DNA of 64,000 nt from an uncultured Clostridia bacterium (GCA_945829235.1 CALZUA010000013.1:1-64000); one strand, 5' to 3'. Shown: positions 26,057 to 35,462, counted from the stretch's first letter. The notes: generated by a model from the sequence alone, not told the origin. Translations and numbers: made by a program.

Positions 26057-26980
26057 TCACCTGTTAAATACGCTCAGAAACTCCTTCTTTTTTTCGATAT
26101 GTATCCCATGCCCGCACTTTAAATGAATAACGGAAAAGTCGGGAATTAACTTGCTTAATCTATCAACATCATCTTCTGAAAGCGCACACATTTGCAATCC
26201 ATTATCACCGATATTTGTCACCGCTTTCAGAAATACTGTCGGACAAGCGATTTCTTTCAGAAAGCTGTCATAATCAATATGGCTATGAAAGGAGTCGGTG
26301 TAGAACGCTTCTCCGAATTTCGGGTCATATTCATTCATTCCCTTAAAAGCCTCCAATGCGGATTTAGGATAAAAGATAACCTTCAACGGTTTTTCGGGAT
26401 ATTTATCCCTGTACTTCTTTGCATTTGCAGTGAGCTTTCTGCGTATTTTTTCTCTGCTCTTTTCGGGAAAGAAATTCCATGAATACTGGTTTTCAAAATA
26501 ATACAGAACAAAATCCTTTTCCTCTTTCTGAGCGATATAATTATGACAGACAGTGGACAGGTCAACATAGTTGTATGTCTTAAATCTCCGTTCTCCGAAG
26601 CTTGCAAAGAACGGCGGGTCCTCCAGAATAAGCTTTTCACAGCAATGATATTTTGCTGCAATATATGCTGCTATCAAGCCGCCCGAGGAATGTCCCACCA
26701 ATGTGATTTTTTCATTTGTCAGGCTCTCTATGACAGAATAAACATCATCTGCAATAATATCCAGCTTGTACAATTCAGCCTTGTGAGTGCTGCCTCCGTG
26801 ACCGTAGTAATCTATCAGAATTATTCTTGCTGACTTTGAAAGTTGTTTTGCTGCTTCAAAATAGCTTTCGGAAGAAGTTCCCTATGCATGAAACATTACA
26901 ATCGTACGTTCTCCCCCTCCGAAAACATAATAACAAAGGTTATTTCCTTCCAAAGTGGTAAAAATGCTTTGTTCTAACAT
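26057..26980 (-). pseudogene. Alpha/beta hydrolase with an in-frame amber codon
   Basis: From ATG 26980 the frame reads MLEQSIFTTLEGNNLCYYVF, then FGGGERTIVMFHA, a TAG at 26884-26882 (codon 33), and continues without shift (GTSSESYFEAAKQL) to the stop at 26057. The rest has IDYYGHGGS, nucleophile elbow VGHSSGGL, and a late LKCGHGIHIEK His. The stop falls at the HG oxyanion loop where HAxG is expected. Without readthrough the product would be 32 residues, or a shorter internal start at 26773 would lose the first strands. A CAG to TAG mutation is the simplest cause. Confidence 0.75.
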
Positions 26981-27003
26981 ATAAATTTCCTACATAACAA
27001 TTT

Positions 27004-27960
27004 TTAAAAAGCTTTTTTGCAAGCTTTATAATATAATTCATCAGCCGTTCCCTGTAGTTTTAATTGTTTCCCGATAAAATCAAGCACCGCTTTTTTCACC
27101 TCCTCGGAATGCCCCGTCATAAGATGACCGCCGGTTTCAAAGGAAATAAAGGTGCAGTTCCGAAACCGTCCAAGCGCATTTTCAACATCTTTATAGCTTG
27201 CAAGTTTATCGTCCTTTGCGTGCAGGATAAACACAGGCACCTGCATTTCCTCGATTTTGTAATCGTCAAAATTTCTCGCCATATCGGGATTTGTCACTCC
27301 TGCGTCAAGAACGACGCCGTCTTTTCGCTCACCAACGGGCAGCATACTGTAAATGGTTGACGTCTCCATTCCCATAATCGGCTCAAATAACGGGCTCATC
27401 AAAAACATAGCATAATCGCTGCAAAGAAAAGCAGGCGGACCTGCGTATTCGGCATATTTTTCGGGCTTCTCGGCAAACGGCATTGCGGAGCAGTACAAAA
27501 TCAAGCCCTTTGTTCTTTCGGGATAATCGAGAGCAAACCGAATTGCGATACTGCCGCCTGCCGAGGTCGCAAGCAGATACACCTTGTCAATGCCTATATT
27601 GTCAAGCAGCTCGACATATGCAGAAGCCTGTTCGGCGGGAGTTCCCTTGTCCGAAATATCGCTCCCAAGATAACCGAACCTTGACGGAGCAAGTATTCTG
27701 AAATCGGAAGCAAAGTCCTTACAGGTGTCAAAGGCTTGGTCGTAACCGCCGAAAATTCCGTGGACGGACAGAATTACCTCACCTTCGCCCTCGTCGACAT
27801 AGCTCATTTTTCCATAGCTCAAATCAGCGGTTTTGGCATAATAGGACAAGAGCCGCTCCTCTCCCTCTTTGACGGCAATTCCGCATCTTATCGCTTGTAC
27901 AACAAGGTAAACCGCAATCAAAAAAAGCACGGAAAACAAAACAATCAAAGCGGGACTCAT
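27004..27960 (-). CDS. Membrane-anchored alpha/beta hydrolase
   Basis: 318 residues from MSPALIVLF (27960; GGGTG site), with an N-terminal membrane helix. Motifs: VHGIFGGYDQAF (oxyanion loop), ATSAGGSIA (nucleophile Ser), HAKDDKLAS (Asp) and GGHLMTGHSEE (His). It appears complete. It follows the marR gene by 22 nt on the same strand, so it is probably controlled by that regulator and may act on the regulator's inducer. Its substrate is unknown. Confidence 0.87.
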   Translation of the reverse strand: MSPALIVLFSVLFLIAVYLVVQAIRCGIAVKEGEERLLSYYAKTADLSYGKMSYVDEGEGEVILSVHGIFGGYDQAFDTCKDFASDFRILAPSRFGYLGSDISDKGTPAEQASAYVELLDNIGIDKVYLLATSAGGSIAIRFALDYPERTKGLILYCSAMPFAEKPEKYAEYAGPPAFLCSDYAMFLMSPLFEPIMGMETSTIYSMLPVGERKDGVVLDAGVTNPDMARNFDDYKIEEMQVPVFILHAKDDKLASYKDVENALGRFRNCTFISFETGGHLMTGHSEEVKKAVLDFIGKQLKLQGTADELYYKACKKAF

Positions 27961-27982
27961 CTTCTTTTCACCCCGTTTTCGA

Positions 27983-28465
27983 TTACATTTCCCCATTCTC
28001 TTTCATCTCCCGAAAACAATCCTCCAGATACCCGAAACCCTTCATCATTTTGCACGACAAACGGAAATATTCCACGATCTCACTGTCTGTAAAATCCCTG
28101 AACAGTGAGCCGTGTACCTTTTCTTCCAGATTTTTGCTGTTATCGATAATTTTCCTGCCGTTTTCCGTAATCCGAACACATAAGCTCCGTCCGTCTTTTT
28201 CGGAAGGTTCCAGAACAACATAGCCTGCCCTTTCAAGAGAAACCGCCAGCTTTTTTATATTCTGACGTGTACAGCCCAGCATTTTAGCTAAAGTCGATAA
28301 ATCGGGCGGAGCGTCATAAGCGTCTGCCACAACCATTACCAGCCATTGTTTGCAGGTTATCTCTTGCAGGTATCTGTCCATAATCGCGTGAAGTCGGTTT
28401 TCCTGCACAAATACGCCGGAGAACAACAGTTTCTTTTTCCAGATTATATCAATTTCGTTTTCCAT
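27983..28465 (-). CDS. MarR-family transcriptional regulator
   Basis: 160 residues: helical N-terminus, winged HTH (LSTLAKMLGCTRQNIKKLAVSLERAGYV, with the wing EPSEKDGRSLCVRIT) and a C-terminal dimer helix. GGGGGAG precedes the ATG. Two GTAACTTGTTAC-type sites flank the -10 box of its promoter (28489-28536), so it almost certainly represses itself and the hydrolase downstream. Confidence 0.92.
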   Translation of the reverse strand: MENEIDIIWKKKLLFSGVFVQENRLHAIMDRYLQEITCKQWLVMVVADAYDAPPDLSTLAKMLGCTRQNIKKLAVSLERAGYVVLEPSEKDGRSLCVRITENGRKIIDNSKNLEEKVHGSLFRDFTDSEIVEYFRLSCKMMKGFGYLEDCFREMKENGEM

Positions 28466-28488
28466 AGCACTCCCCCTTGTCAGATTGC

Positions 28489-28536
28489 GTAACTTGTTAC
28501 ATTTAATATTATAGCAACTTGTTACGCATTTGTCAA
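28489..28536 (-). promoter_or_regulatory. marR promoter with two operators
   Basis: Minus strand: TTGACA (28536-28531), 17 nt, TATAAT (28513-28508), a full consensus. GTAACTTGTTAC at 28489-28500 and AACTTGTTACGC at 28516-28527 bracket the -10 box; each is a near palindrome GTAAC-N2-GTTAC. Confidence 0.85.
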
Positions 28537-28593
28537 GAGGAATTATAAATGTATATAAGCTACAAATCGCTTAAGCTTCATATTTCAATCAAA

Positions 28594-28620
28594 AACCCGC
28601 CTACATAACGCAAGCGGGCT
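28594..28620 (-). terminator. Probable terminator of the clostripain-like lipoprotein gene
   Basis: CCCGC/GCGGG stem of five pairs (28596-28600 with 28614-28618) with A-rich sequence on the plus strand, i.e. a U-run for the minus transcript. Weak stem. Confidence 0.45.
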
Positions 28621-28641
28621 TTGATATGTGGATATTCGGAA

Positions 28642-30738
28642 TTATTCGTTGAATTGATAATAGATAGTGCCGTCATCGGAAGCATAAACCGACGCGCTGT
28701 CCGTGAAATAATAGTTTCCGAAGATATCGTACAAAATAATCGAGTGAGTGAAATCGCCTTCACCGAGGTCTTTGTAGCCGATTTCGATTTTTCCGTTTAC
28801 AACGTATTCTTCGCCGTTAATGGTGAGTGCGTCGCTTTCAGACGTCAAAACAGTATAAACAGGAACGATTTTATCGCCGTTTTTGAGATGAACCGTTTCG
28901 CGTGCTGCACAGCCTGTCTGAGCGTCAATTCCACCCCATACTCCGTGAACATTCCACTCGCTTGTATTCCAGTTGTATGAAATACGCAGATTTGTTTCTT
29001 TTCCGTTAAGCAAAATCGGACAGGTGAAAATGCTTTCATTTTCGTTCTTGCAGACAAGCTCGATAGGGAGCGGCATACCGTTTAGACAAACCCACATTCC
29101 GTTGAAATTGCTTACTATTTCGTTTTCGTTGTAGGTTACATCATCGTCCTCGCCGAGATAAAGACTTTTCCCTTCTAACTCCATAAATACGCAGCAAGAA
29201 GCGTAATTGAAATAGTCCGAATTATTCAGCTGAACCGTGTACAGCCCGTCATCGTTGATATAGACGCTCTCGACGCCGATTGTGCAGTCGTCGCCGCAGA
29301 AGTTGAATTCATCGCTGTTTATTCCGACATTATTGTCTGCGCTGTAGTCGCAGTCCCACAAATCATCGCAGTCACAAGCAATTCCGCTGTTGTCATAGCC
29401 GTTGAAATCGCCGCCGGTTGTTCCATATGCAACCTTATCCACGAACGCGAGATACCAGCTGCTTGTGCAGATATTCGAGAAAACAGACAGCTCCTGCGAA
29501 CCCTGAACTGCAAGCGGATAGTAGAGCGAAAGGCCGCCGGCATTTGCGTGCTGAGCGCCGTTATACTTAAAGATAACTGCATTATCCAGCTTTTCAATGG
29601 TATCCGAAGCACTCGGTGCGCAGGATTTCACCGCATTGAGCAAGCCCTTGAGGTCAACCATATTTGTATAGCCCTCGGAGCGATTGTTTCCGCCGAAATT
29701 GTCAACACCCGTGATTGCGCGCGCGATTTCGTTCATATTGCCGCTTTCGTATATTTCCTTTGCGGTTTTGTCGAATGAAACAAGCAGCTCGTCCAGCTTC
29801 GACAAATCGGTTATCGCAAAGGTCACGATATCCTCGTCACCCGTGCCGTCACAGTGATTTACATAGCTTTCCACTTGCATTTCACCGAGCTCTGCGCCGT
29901 TTGCGTCAGGGTTTTCCGCGAGAAAATTCAGAATATCCGTGTAATTCCAGCCTCCGCCCGGCTCGGTTTCCTCGGACGCGAACATATAATTCGCGTAAGG
30001 AACGAGAATATTCGCTGTTTCAAGCGTGCTCATAAGGCAAGCGTCAAAACCGATAAACTCGAATTTTTCGGGCATTTTGTCATAAATGGAGTTGAGCGCG
30101 GAGTCGATTTCGCGCAGGGAAAGGCTGTCCTTGTCGTACTTTTCGTCAAAGCAAACGCCGCTGATACTTCCCCCGCCGTGGTTCCAGAACACAAGTCCCA
30201 TATTCTCGGCAGGATAGTTTTCAAGTCCCCAAGCGACAAAATCCGCGAGGGTTTCGGATTTTCCCATACTCGCTTCCGTGAGTTCATCTACAAGCTCAAT
30301 GTCACCGTTAGTGCTTGCATAGCGCTGGATAGTGCTGTTCGAGATACCGTTGTTCCATTGATATGTGCCGCCCGTCTGATAAACGATATGTACGTCTTCG
30401 CTGTATGAGGCGCTGATTGCCTCAATGATGTCGTTGGTAGCACATCCTCCGTTGCTTTCAAGGTCGGTTCCGCAAAGATAAACGAGAATTGTCCAGCCGT
30501 TTCCGCGAGAGGATTTTTCGCTGAAAGGACGGCGGTTTATGTCAAGCGCGCCGTTCTTAACGGAAAGCTGAGTTGCGCCGTTTGTATACGCGGGTTCATT
30601 GCGGTTCGCGTCGGGCTCGCTCACAAAATCCGATGAGGACTGAACGGGTTTTTCTGGTTGTTTTTCATTGTTTGACGAACAGCCCGTCAATACAAGCGCA
30701 GCCGAAATTACGGATAAAGCAATATTTTTAAATTTCAT
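28642..30738 (-). CDS. Clostripain-family (peptidase C11) lipoprotein
   Basis: 698 residues. Signal peptide with lipobox LTGC (Cys20) and a polar linker, then the C11 domain from GWTILVYLCGTDLES. The catalytic His lies in LVFWNHGGGSISG and the catalytic Cys in FIGFDACLMST, followed by the YMFASEETEPGGGW substrate loop. The C-terminal ~300 residues are beta-rich (DGLYTVQLNN, then FNYASCCVFMEL). It should be an Arg/Lys-specific surface protease. It lies 63 nt after the small lipoprotein gene at 30802, with a hairpin in the gap. Confidence 0.9.
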   Translation of the reverse strand: MKFKNIALSVISAALVLTGCSSNNEKQPEKPVQSSSDFVSEPDANRNEPAYTNGATQLSVKNGALDINRRPFSEKSSRGNGWTILVYLCGTDLESNGGCATNDIIEAISASYSEDVHIVYQTGGTYQWNNGISNSTIQRYASTNGDIELVDELTEASMGKSETLADFVAWGLENYPAENMGLVFWNHGGGSISGVCFDEKYDKDSLSLREIDSALNSIYDKMPEKFEFIGFDACLMSTLETANILVPYANYMFASEETEPGGGWNYTDILNFLAENPDANGAELGEMQVESYVNHCDGTGDEDIVTFAITDLSKLDELLVSFDKTAKEIYESGNMNEIARAITGVDNFGGNNRSEGYTNMVDLKGLLNAVKSCAPSASDTIEKLDNAVIFKYNGAQHANAGGLSLYYPLAVQGSQELSVFSNICTSSWYLAFVDKVAYGTTGGDFNGYDNSGIACDCDDLWDCDYSADNNVGINSDEFNFCGDDCTIGVESVYINDDGLYTVQLNNSDYFNYASCCVFMELEGKSLYLGEDDDVTYNENEIVSNFNGMWVCLNGMPLPIELVCKNENESIFTCPILLNGKETNLRISYNWNTSEWNVHGVWGGIDAQTGCAARETVHLKNGDKIVPVYTVLTSESDALTINGEEYVVNGKIEIGYKDLGEGDFTHSIILYDIFGNYYFTDSASVYASDDGTIYYQFNE

Positions 30739-30762
30739 ATAAAACCTCTTAAAAGCGAAACT

Positions 30763-30786
30763 ATTCCCGCGGAATAGTGCGGGAAT
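30763..30786 (-). terminator. Terminator after the small lipoprotein gene
   Basis: ATTCCCGC (30763-30770) pairs with GCGGGAAT (30779-30786). It sits between two same-strand genes and may attenuate read-through to the clostripain gene. Confidence 0.6.
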
Positions 30787-30801
30787 GTTTCAATGTACAG
30801 A

Positions 30802-31269
30802 TTATTCTTGTACGATTTCAGGACTGCCTTCTTCGATTTCAGGACTGCCTTCTTCGATTTTAGGATTGCTCGAAATCTCTGATGTACCCCTGACCATTAC
30901 ATATTCAACTGCAATGCCGTCAGCGCCTGCCAGCTTGAACGAGATTGTGTCTTTGTCTTCGTTGTACCTGACGGTCATAAAGATTTTGCCCGAAGCGTCA
31001 AGGCAGTCAAAACCGGTATTATCCTTTACCTGAATGTTCCAGGAAGGGGTATCGGTAGCGGTTATCAATGTAAATGTCTTGTCTGTTACGGTAACGTTCA
31101 TATTGCAGTAAGCGGGGTTAAGGCCGCCGGCTTCCGCGATCTGCTCGACAGTCTTTCCGCCTGCAGTATCAAGCGTCCAATCACCCTTGACCTTGCTCAT
31201 ATCAAGACCACAAGCAGTGAGGCAGAATGCAACCGCAACCACCAAAATAACCGATAAAACTTTCTTCAT
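30802..31269 (-). CDS. Small lipoprotein with C-terminal acidic tandem repeat
   Basis: 155 residues; lipobox LTAC (Cys20). The body (MSKVKGDWTLDTAGGKTVEQ; NVTVTDKTFTLITATD) is a small beta domain like other 'WxLxxxGG' secreted lipoproteins. The end carries a 7-residue repeat, PKIEEGS-PEIEEGS-PEIVQE, encoded by near-identical 21-nt units at about 30817-30865. Good AAGGAG site. Its promoter (31314-31357) carries the TCACC-N6-GGTGA motif shared with the transglutaminase and TM2 genes. Confidence 0.75.
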   Translation of the reverse strand: MKKVLSVILVVAVAFCLTACGLDMSKVKGDWTLDTAGGKTVEQIAEAGGLNPAYCNMNVTVTDKTFTLITATDTPSWNIQVKDNTGFDCLDASGKIFMTVRYNEDKDTISFKLAGADGIAVEYVMVRGTSEISSNPKIEEGSPEIEEGSPEIVQE

Positions 31270-31313
31270 AATAATTCTCCTTTGTGTATTATTTTGTGCT
31301 TGGCACGTTTTAT

Positions 31314-31357
31314 ATTATACTGCAAAAGGAATATTTTGTCATCACCTTTTCGGGTGA
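31314..31357 (-). promoter_or_regulatory. Regulated promoter (TCACC-N6-GGTGA type) of the small lipoprotein
   Basis: Minus strand: palindrome TCACC-N6-GGTGA (31357-31342), then ATGACA (31342-31337) as -35, 17 nt, TATAAT (31319-31314). The same layout occurs at 35277-35320 and 35419-35462. Confidence 0.85.
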
Positions 31358-31369
31358 GTTGTTGTACAT

Positions 31370-33721
31370 TCAGATTAATTTCATCTTCTGTGCAATTATG
31401 ACAGCTTCGGTCTTGTTTTTTGCTCCGAGCTTCCGGTAAATTTCCTTTATTCGCGAGCGCAGAGTTTCAAAGTTGATGTTCAGGCGCTCGGCGGTTTTCG
31501 GCACGGAAAGTCCCTCGGCAAGACACGCGAGAATGCGCGCGTCCATCGGCGAAATATCCACGGGTGCTGCCTTTGTTGTTTTGAGGTAAAGAGGATATCG
31601 CCGAGCCATTTTCCCGACAGCGTCAAACACCGCGTCAAACCACTTCCGGTTGATTTTTTTATTGGCAACGCACTGCTCCCTACACTCCTCAATCAGCGGG
31701 AAAACAGCCGCACCCTCTCGCGAAATTATCGGAATAAAGCGATATTCGCAGATTTTTTCAAGCGCTTTCACGAAATAATTCTTCCAATCGATGCCCATTC
31801 GATATTTTATAATTGCAGTCAGTATCGAAAGCTCCATTGAGATGAATTTTCTGTCGCATTTTTCCGCGTAAAAGCGCATTGATTCGATAAGCGAATACGC
31901 TTCCCCGTATTTGTTTTGTGCGATATAACAGCGGATTTTCGTGAGGTAAAGATACCTGTTCATCGCGATGAAAACTTCGTTCTCGTCTGGCGCGGTTTTC
32001 AGCCAGCTTTCAACCTCTGCCGAGTTGCCCTCCATAAGCGCAATTCGACAGCGCATAGCTCCGATTGACGGTAAAATGCGGGAGTTATTGTTGTTTTTTA
32101 CGGTTTTTTCAAAGGAATCGAGAACGCTTTTTGCCGCGTCGGGATTTCCCGAAACGAGGTGCTGTCGAATAAGCACAGCGGTTGCCGCAAAGGACAATTC
32201 AAGTTTGCCGCCCGTTTCCGCTTCGATTTTCGCCTTTGAAACCATTGATATAATCTCGTAAGGGTCGCCGCCCTTTTCAAAAAAGCTCTCGGCAAGCGCC
32301 GCATTTACAAGTCCCTTGCCGTATTTCCCGAGAAACGAGCAGACGATTTTCCCCGCGGAAGCCGCGATTTCACGGTCGTGCTTGCTCCATTCGCAGAAAT
32401 CCTTTCCGCCGTTCATCAGCGAGGGCTGATTGCTTGTAACGGAAAACTCCGGCGCAGGAATTGAACGGTCTTTAAGCAGCTTCGCGCAGTTTTTTATCAA
32501 GTCAAGAATGTTTGTGCTGCCGCGTCCGGGAAGAGCAATATCAAGATAAGCCAGCTGGCGGGTTGCCTCACGCTGTTCTGAGCCGCGCGCATTGTCACGG
32601 TATTCCTTCAGCTTCTGATACCAGTATTCGCTTCTGTCAAAGTCCATAAGCATTGAATAAAGCAGCGACATCGCGGACATCAGATAGACGTTTCCGCCGA
32701 TATCATCGTCCGACAGCATCAGATAATACTTGCGCATTTCGATATAATAGCCCGATTCGGGGCATTTTCGAGCGTTTCTGAGCAAAAGCTCGCGAATACG
32801 TCCGGTTTCGCCGTATTTCACATAAAGGTCGAGAGCCTTGTTGTCCTCGTTGTTTGCTTCGTAATAGCCGCCCGCAAGCAGCGCGAAATTTTTCATCTCG
32901 CTTTGCGGAAACTCCTTTACCGCCTTATTGCGAAGCGCCTCGCAAAACGGAAAGCGGATTTTATACAGCTCGTTTTTCTTTTCGATGAAATTTCCCGCGT
33001 CCATTGCCCGTTCAATCAGCTTTCGTGCAGCGGAATTTCCCGTAATCATTATCGCAAGCTGCTCGGTGAAATCATCGACAATGCTCACCTTCATCAGAAA
33101 ATCCACAAGCTCGGTGTTCATCATGGAAACGACGTTTTCCTCAAAGAAGCGCTGAATCATATCGATGATTTTCTCGTGGAGCTCCTTGCCAAAATGTTCT
33201 CCCGCGGAAAGACATTGCGCGGTGTATTTTATTGCGATGAAATTGCCCTCGCTTGCCCGGAGCAAATACCTCAGTTCTTCCTCCGTGAGCGTAATTCCCT
33301 CGGAGCGCATAAATTTGTCAACACCTTCAATTGTCGGGACGAGGTCTTTCTCGGTTATCAGCATCATATTCTGATTTATGTAGCTGCCGAAAAGCCAGCT
33401 TGGCATTTTGCTCCGTCCTGCGATAATAAGCCAGAGCTTTTTTATTTTGCACAGCTCCGCGATTTCGTTTCGCAGCTCTTCATCTTCGATAACGTCAACA
33501 TCTTCGATTATAACCGTTCCCGTATATTCCTCGGGAATTACTGAGAGGTCGCAGAAATTGTGCTCACAAGGGATATAGATGCATTTCTGATTTTTGAAAT
33601 ATTGATGAATAAGCTCGGTTTTTCCGAAGCCTGTTGCACTGTAAATGTAAACACCCTGTCGGAGCAGCTTTGCCACGTCAAGCTTTTTAAATGCCTGAAC
33701 AGGCTTTATATATTCGCCCAT
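31370..33721 (-). CDS. LuxR/MalT-like ATP-dependent transcriptional activator
   Basis: 783 residues with the STAND-type layout. P-loop YSATGFGKTELI near residue 32, Walker B-like VIIEDVDV near 73, winged-helix and TPR-like helical repeats through 250-700, and a C-terminal LuxR helix-turn-helix (ILACLAEGLSVPKTAERLNI, then LRSRIKEIYRKLGAKNKTEA). MalT-type activators bind inverted or direct sites just upstream of -35 after ligand and ATP binding. It lies 12 nt downstream of the transglutaminase gene, in an operon whose promoter carries the TCACC-N6-GGTGA motif, so it probably activates itself and its neighbours. Confidence 0.88.
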   Translation of the reverse strand: MGEYIKPVQAFKKLDVAKLLRQGVYIYSATGFGKTELIHQYFKNQKCIYIPCEHNFCDLSVIPEEYTGTVIIEDVDVIEDEELRNEIAELCKIKKLWLIIAGRSKMPSWLFGSYINQNMMLITEKDLVPTIEGVDKFMRSEGITLTEEELRYLLRASEGNFIAIKYTAQCLSAGEHFGKELHEKIIDMIQRFFEENVVSMMNTELVDFLMKVSIVDDFTEQLAIMITGNSAARKLIERAMDAGNFIEKKNELYKIRFPFCEALRNKAVKEFPQSEMKNFALLAGGYYEANNEDNKALDLYVKYGETGRIRELLLRNARKCPESGYYIEMRKYYLMLSDDDIGGNVYLMSAMSLLYSMLMDFDRSEYWYQKLKEYRDNARGSEQREATRQLAYLDIALPGRGSTNILDLIKNCAKLLKDRSIPAPEFSVTSNQPSLMNGGKDFCEWSKHDREIAASAGKIVCSFLGKYGKGLVNAALAESFFEKGGDPYEIISMVSKAKIEAETGGKLELSFAATAVLIRQHLVSGNPDAAKSVLDSFEKTVKNNNNSRILPSIGAMRCRIALMEGNSAEVESWLKTAPDENEVFIAMNRYLYLTKIRCYIAQNKYGEAYSLIESMRFYAEKCDRKFISMELSILTAIIKYRMGIDWKNYFVKALEKICEYRFIPIISREGAAVFPLIEECREQCVANKKINRKWFDAVFDAVGKMARRYPLYLKTTKAAPVDISPMDARILACLAEGLSVPKTAERLNINFETLRSRIKEIYRKLGAKNKTEAVIIAQKMKLI

Positions 33722-33733
33722 AAGTCACCTGCT

Positions 33734-35236
33734 TTACCAACAGTAACCATCGTAACACCAGTCATCATCGTAATACCAGTCATCATCGTAATTACAGTCA
33801 TCGCCGAAATAGTAGTTTTCCCAATCGTCGTAGTTGTCGTAGTTGATATCATCGTAGCCGTTGTCATCGAGCCAGTTGTCAAATTCGTTCCAGTAGTTGT
33901 CCCAGTCCTCGTCGGTCCAATCATCGATATAGCTATAATCGTCATCGGGATAAGAGTAATCAGGATAGGAGTAGTCAGGATAGGAGTAGTCAGGGAATGA
34001 GTAATCGGGCTCGGAATAGGACGGAACGGTGTAATCGGGTATCGAATAGTCCGGCTCGGAGTAGGTTGAAATCGGAGTGCTTGACGAGGAAGACGGAGCA
34101 GGAGTGCTTGACGAGGAAGACGGAGCGGGAGTGCTTGACGAGGAGGGCGTTGAGTTGTAGTCGGAGGGCATTGTCGCCGAATAGTCAAGCCCCGAGAAGT
34201 CCGAGCCGTACTGATTTCCGCCAAAGTACGAGTTAAAGCTGTAACGCGTTCCGGCGGCAGCAGGAAGCTGCGCGGAAAGTGAGTCGCGGGTGTGGTCTTT
34301 GGAAATCTGCGCGTCCGTTATGTTGAAATAGTCATAGTAATAGGTTGTCGGGGGATTTCCGAGAGGGTCGTCCCACGTCACGTCCATACAGTAATATTCA
34401 CCGCCGAGCTGAAGCAAATTCCAAGCATGCGCCTCCCCCGCATAGCCGACAATATATGCGGCAGGAATACCGAGCTTTTGCATACAATACTGGAACGCGT
34501 GAGCATATCCCGCGCAGACAGTCTGCCCGTTTACAATCGCGCTGTAAGCACTCTGATTATACTGACTTCCGGAAACGTATTGAATAGTGTTTGTGAGATA
34601 GTCGTGAACGAGCTTGACTTTTTCCACGTCCTCGGAAAGCGACGAGGCAAGTTTAATCAACGGAGCAATCGCTTTTTCAAAGTTTTGCTGCGACTGTTTG
34701 AGATTATTTGCGGTACCGTTGAAATAAACCGTAAGTGACGTGACAATTCCGCTTCCGTTCATATAATAGTAAAGCGAGCTGTCAACCCAGAAAAGCTCGG
34801 GGTGGTCGTAATAAACGCTGTAAACTATGTTCGCGATATCCGCGGACTTTACGGAAACGCTCATATTTATTGTCTGCACACCGTTATGGAGCGCTGCGTA
34901 AATCTGGTCGTATGCCTGCTTGTATGTACTGGAGAGCAGATTGCGGTAGAAATAAAAATCATTTGAGAGCGTGTTTCCGTTTACGTCAACACCGCGTATT
35001 TGCCTTACGGGAGTTTTACGACGGGTGATTTTCCTGTTGGGGTCGGGGTCTTGCTTTGCGGTTATGGAAATTTCCTGCAAGCCCGTTCCGTATGAAAGCT
35101 CCGTTTTTTCCACAAACGAAGAATTTTCGCTGCTTGAACTGTCAACCGTAACCTTCGGATAATCCGAAACATCTGACGAGCAGCCCGCCAGCATAACTGC
35201 CGCAGCAGCTGTCGCCAAAAATGCTTTTATTTTCAT
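33734..35236 (-). CDS. Transglutaminase-like lipoprotein with Tyr/Asp-rich tail
   Basis: 500 residues from MKIKAFLAT (35236; AGGAGGG upstream). Lipobox LAGC. The transglutaminase core has the triad: Cys in QTVCAGYAHAFQYC, His in EAHAWNLLQLGGEYY, Asp in MDVTWDDPLG. After about residue 370 comes a Ser/Pro/Thr linker of repeated SSSTPAPSSS units, then a ~100-residue tail of DYS-[FIY]PDY repeats and a block of alternating Tyr, Asp and Trp ending CYDGYCW. The domain may hydrolyse or cross-link surface peptides. First gene of an operon with the LuxR-type regulator. Confidence 0.87.
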   Translation of the reverse strand: MKIKAFLATAAAAVMLAGCSSDVSDYPKVTVDSSSSENSSFVEKTELSYGTGLQEISITAKQDPDPNRKITRRKTPVRQIRGVDVNGNTLSNDFYFYRNLLSSTYKQAYDQIYAALHNGVQTINMSVSVKSADIANIVYSVYYDHPELFWVDSSLYYYMNGSGIVTSLTVYFNGTANNLKQSQQNFEKAIAPLIKLASSLSEDVEKVKLVHDYLTNTIQYVSGSQYNQSAYSAIVNGQTVCAGYAHAFQYCMQKLGIPAAYIVGYAGEAHAWNLLQLGGEYYCMDVTWDDPLGNPPTTYYYDYFNITDAQISKDHTRDSLSAQLPAAAGTRYSFNSYFGGNQYGSDFSGLDYSATMPSDYNSTPSSSSTPAPSSSSSTPAPSSSSSTPISTYSEPDYSIPDYTVPSYSEPDYSFPDYSYPDYSYPDYSYPDDDYSYIDDWTDEDWDNYWNEFDNWLDDNGYDDINYDNYDDWENYYFGDDCNYDDDWYYDDDWCYDGYCW

Positions 35237-35276
35237 ATCTTTGTCCCTCCTGCACAAAATCTCACTTTATGTACTT

Positions 35277-35320
35277 ATTATACAACAATTCGTCCGAATT
35301 GTCATCACCTTTTCAGGTGA
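35277..35320 (-). promoter_or_regulatory. Regulated promoter of the transglutaminase-luxR operon
   Basis: Palindrome TCACC-N6-GGTGA (35320-35305 on the minus strand), ATGACA (35305-35300), 17 nt, TATAAT (35282-35277). Confidence 0.85.
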
Positions 35321-35418
35321 ATTTCCCGAAATTTGTAATTTTCAACAAACTCTGCGCCTGATTTTACAGCGGTTTTGAGGTTTTGAATAAAAACGGATTA
35401 TTTGGATTTGAAAACAAT

Positions 35419-35462
35419 TCACCCTAAAAGGTGATGACAAATTATTCAAAATATAGTATACT
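35419..35462 (+). promoter_or_regulatory. Regulated promoter of the TM2 gene
   Basis: Palindrome TCACC-N6-GGTGA (35419-35434), ATGACA (35434-35439), 17 nt, TATACT (35457-35462). It is divergent from the promoter at 35277-35320. Confidence 0.85.

Noticed and set aside
28489-28527. Direct repeat as mobile element end
   Set aside because: Position around the -10 box of the marR promoter makes it an operator pair.
30817-30865. Short tandem repeat as a phase-variable tract
   Set aside because: The unit is 21 nt, so copy changes keep the frame; it only alters the length of an acidic tail.
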